A stretch of 64,000 nt of DNA from Aristolochia californica (taxonomy: Eukaryota > Streptophyta > Magnoliopsida > Piperales > Aristolochiaceae): assembly GCA_029961685.1 (NCBI GenBank), contig JARWKL010000009.1, positions 12,643,237 to 12,707,236 on the forward strand, read 5' to 3'. The notes beneath the pieces were generated by a model. It was not told the origin of the DNA. It made no database searches and saw only the letters and a program-made list of their open reading frames with translations. This document shows positions 62,955-64,000 of the stretch, piece after piece (the first letter of the stretch is position 1; the number at the start of each line of letters is the position of its first letter). Made by a program: the position numbers and the translations under genes.

Positions 62955-64000
62955 GGGAAAAAGGGGAGGCGAGGGATTTTTAACTGAGTGTTGACTCCCA
63001 AGCCATAAGTCATTCCTTACAAAAATATAGCCCGTTACGCTCCGTAAATCACTTTTACAATCATCTAAGTTTGTTAGGTCAGCGTTTTGTAAATGGGCAA
63101 AATATTGGCCTGTTTGACTCGGGTAAATATACCACCGCACGTTCACTTGAGAATTTAATGAGCATTCGTTATTCTCTTTAAAAGGTTTGGATCCATAAGT
63201 CATTTGCAACTTTAACATGTTTTAATCATGGATATCCATTTTTTAAAGGATGTCTGGAAAAATCTCTTTCTTATAAAATTCCAAGCTATTGGGTTGTCGA
63301 ACTAGTGAAATTTCCCAAACTTGGATAATAAAATTTTTGTGTTCATTGTGGTGTGTGAATAAATTTTCTTTAATTACATTTGTTATTGCTTTAAATTTTT
63401 TCCGTAGATAAACTCAAAAATTTCATTCCGTTGTGATCTATTTGGATTTATCTCTTTTTTGTCTACGTGATGAAAGGAAAAGTCAAGTTTTAATTTAAGA
63501 AAATTGTATACATAAAAAATGCTAATGCAAAATGCATAAATGTAGAGAGATAATTCTAAAAAGTGTCTGTAATTTTTAGGGATTGTAAACTTTTTTTAGT
63601 TTTTATATATCAGGTTTTGCAATCGTCAGGAAAAGGGGGAGGCGGAGGATTTTTAGTTGAGTGTTGTCTCCCAACCCATAATTCATTCCTTAGAAAAATA
63701 TAGCCCATTACAAATGATAAATCACTTCACAATCATCTATAATCGTTAGGTCAGCTTTTGGTAAATGGGCAAAATAACGGCTTGTTTGACTCAGGTAAAT
63801 ATCCCACCACACGTTCACTTGAGAATTTAATGAGTGTTTGTTATTCTCTTTAAAAGGTTAGGATCCATAGGTCATTTGCATCTTTAACACGTTTCAAGCA
63901 TGCATATCCATTTTTTAAAGCAAGTGTAGAAAAAACTTTTTCTTATAAATTTCAAGCTATTGGGGTTGTTGAACTAGTGGAATTTCCCAAACTTGGATGA
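62955..64000 (+). repeat. 4-monomer HOR, copy 4, truncated by the window end
   Basis: Landmarks are 62955 (X) and 63628 (Y). X shows ACTTTAACATGTTTTAATCA and CCGTAGATAAACTC. Y shows GGATTTTTAGTTGAG, ACTTCACAATC and GCACGTTTCAAG. The window stops inside Y, so the HOR continues to the right. Confidence 0.9.

Larger units (their letters stand above)
1..64000 (+). repeat. Satellite array, ~683-bp monomer, ~98 head-to-tail copies
   Basis: Seen in sequence: a G-rich island, preceded by TTTTGCAATCGTC and followed by ATTTTTAACTGAGTGTTGA, recurs across the window at spacings of mostly 670-690 bp, always on the + strand. Further constant landmarks are a BamHI site GGATCC about 233 bp after the island, GCATGCAT at about +271, ACTAGT at about +345, a pyrimidine tract facing GAGATGAAGGG at about +490 to +525, and ATGCACAATGCAC at about +577. 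Both window ends lie inside monomers, so the array continues on both sides. No interval contains foreign sequence, so no gene or transposon interrupts the array. Established knowledge: satellite arrays of this size with higher-order repeats belong to eukaryotic heterochromatin. Inference: probably a plant. I do not recognise a named satellite family. Confidence 0.97.

Noticed and set aside
1890..63218. Many open frames of 60-109 codons on both strands as possible genes
   Set aside because: They recur at fixed positions of the satellite monomer, break at random in sister copies, lack recognisable domains and show free amino-acid change. They are by-products of the repeat.
1..64000. CRISPR array or phage-like direct repeats
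   Set aside because: Repeats are 683 bp, contiguous and without unique spacers; no cas-like gene is present.
1..64000. TTTAGGG in each monomer (TTTTTAGGGATTG) as plant-type telomere repeats
   Set aside because: Only one unit occurs per monomer and never in tandem. A 7-bp match in AT-rich DNA is weak evidence for a telomeric origin.
1..64000. Ribosomal DNA spacer subrepeats, tRNA or 5S rRNA clusters
   Set aside because: I recognised no rRNA or tRNA sequence and no control boxes between or inside the monomers.

Overview
The whole 64 kb window is one head-to-tail tandem array of a single AT-rich satellite DNA family. The monomer is about 683 bp (most copies 670-690 bp), and every copy lies in the same orientation. 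I followed one internal landmark, a G-rich island that normally reads GGGAAAAGGGGGAGGCGGGGG or close to it on the + strand, and counted about 98 monomers. No interval exceeds about 692 bp except one of 739 bp, which a local 55-bp duplication explains. No room is left for an inserted gene or transposon. I see no protein-coding gene, tRNA, rRNA, CRISPR array or mobile element. The short open frames (about 60-110 codons) recur at the same place in successive monomers and are best read as incidental open frames of the repeat.

Organism: megabase-style satellite DNA with higher-order repeats (HORs) and no genes points to eukaryotic heterochromatin (centromeric, pericentromeric or subtelomeric). A plant seems likely from monomer size and base composition, but that is inference. 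I do not recognise the satellite as a named family.

Consensus monomer, measured from the first G of the G-rich island: +0 G-rich island; about +41 TCCCAACCC; about +103 AATCATCTATGATCG; about +233 a BamHI site GGATCC; about +271 an overlapping SphI/NsiI block GCATGCAT; about +345 a SpeI-like ACTAGT; about +375 a dyad ACAAAACTTTTGT; about +490 to +525 an 11-bp stem with a 12-nt loop; about +577 ATGCACAATGCAC, a slippage-prone direct repeat; about +630 TTTAGGGATTGTAAAC leading to the next island.

Layout. 1-8.5 kb: diverged monomers with a faint 4-monomer echo. About 8.5-23.4 kb: a 5-monomer HOR (about 3.33 kb), clearest between 17.4 and 23.4 kb. About 23.4-31 kb: heterogeneous, deletion-rich monomers. 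About 31-51 kb: a 7-monomer HOR (about 4.77 kb); copies 1 and 2 are nearly collinear, copies 3-5 are rearranged. About 51-55.1 kb: heterogeneous monomers, including one reduced to 154 bp. About 55.1-64 kb: a 4-monomer HOR (about 2.73 kb), the most homogeneous part, with one cycle shortened by an in-register crossover at about 61.70 kb. The increase in similarity toward the right suggests the most recent amplification was there.

The main points for a second look are the three HORs with different multiplicities side by side in one family, the precisely mapped crossover, the one-per-monomer G-rich island and hairpin, and a full match to the CENP-B box core in one monomer.
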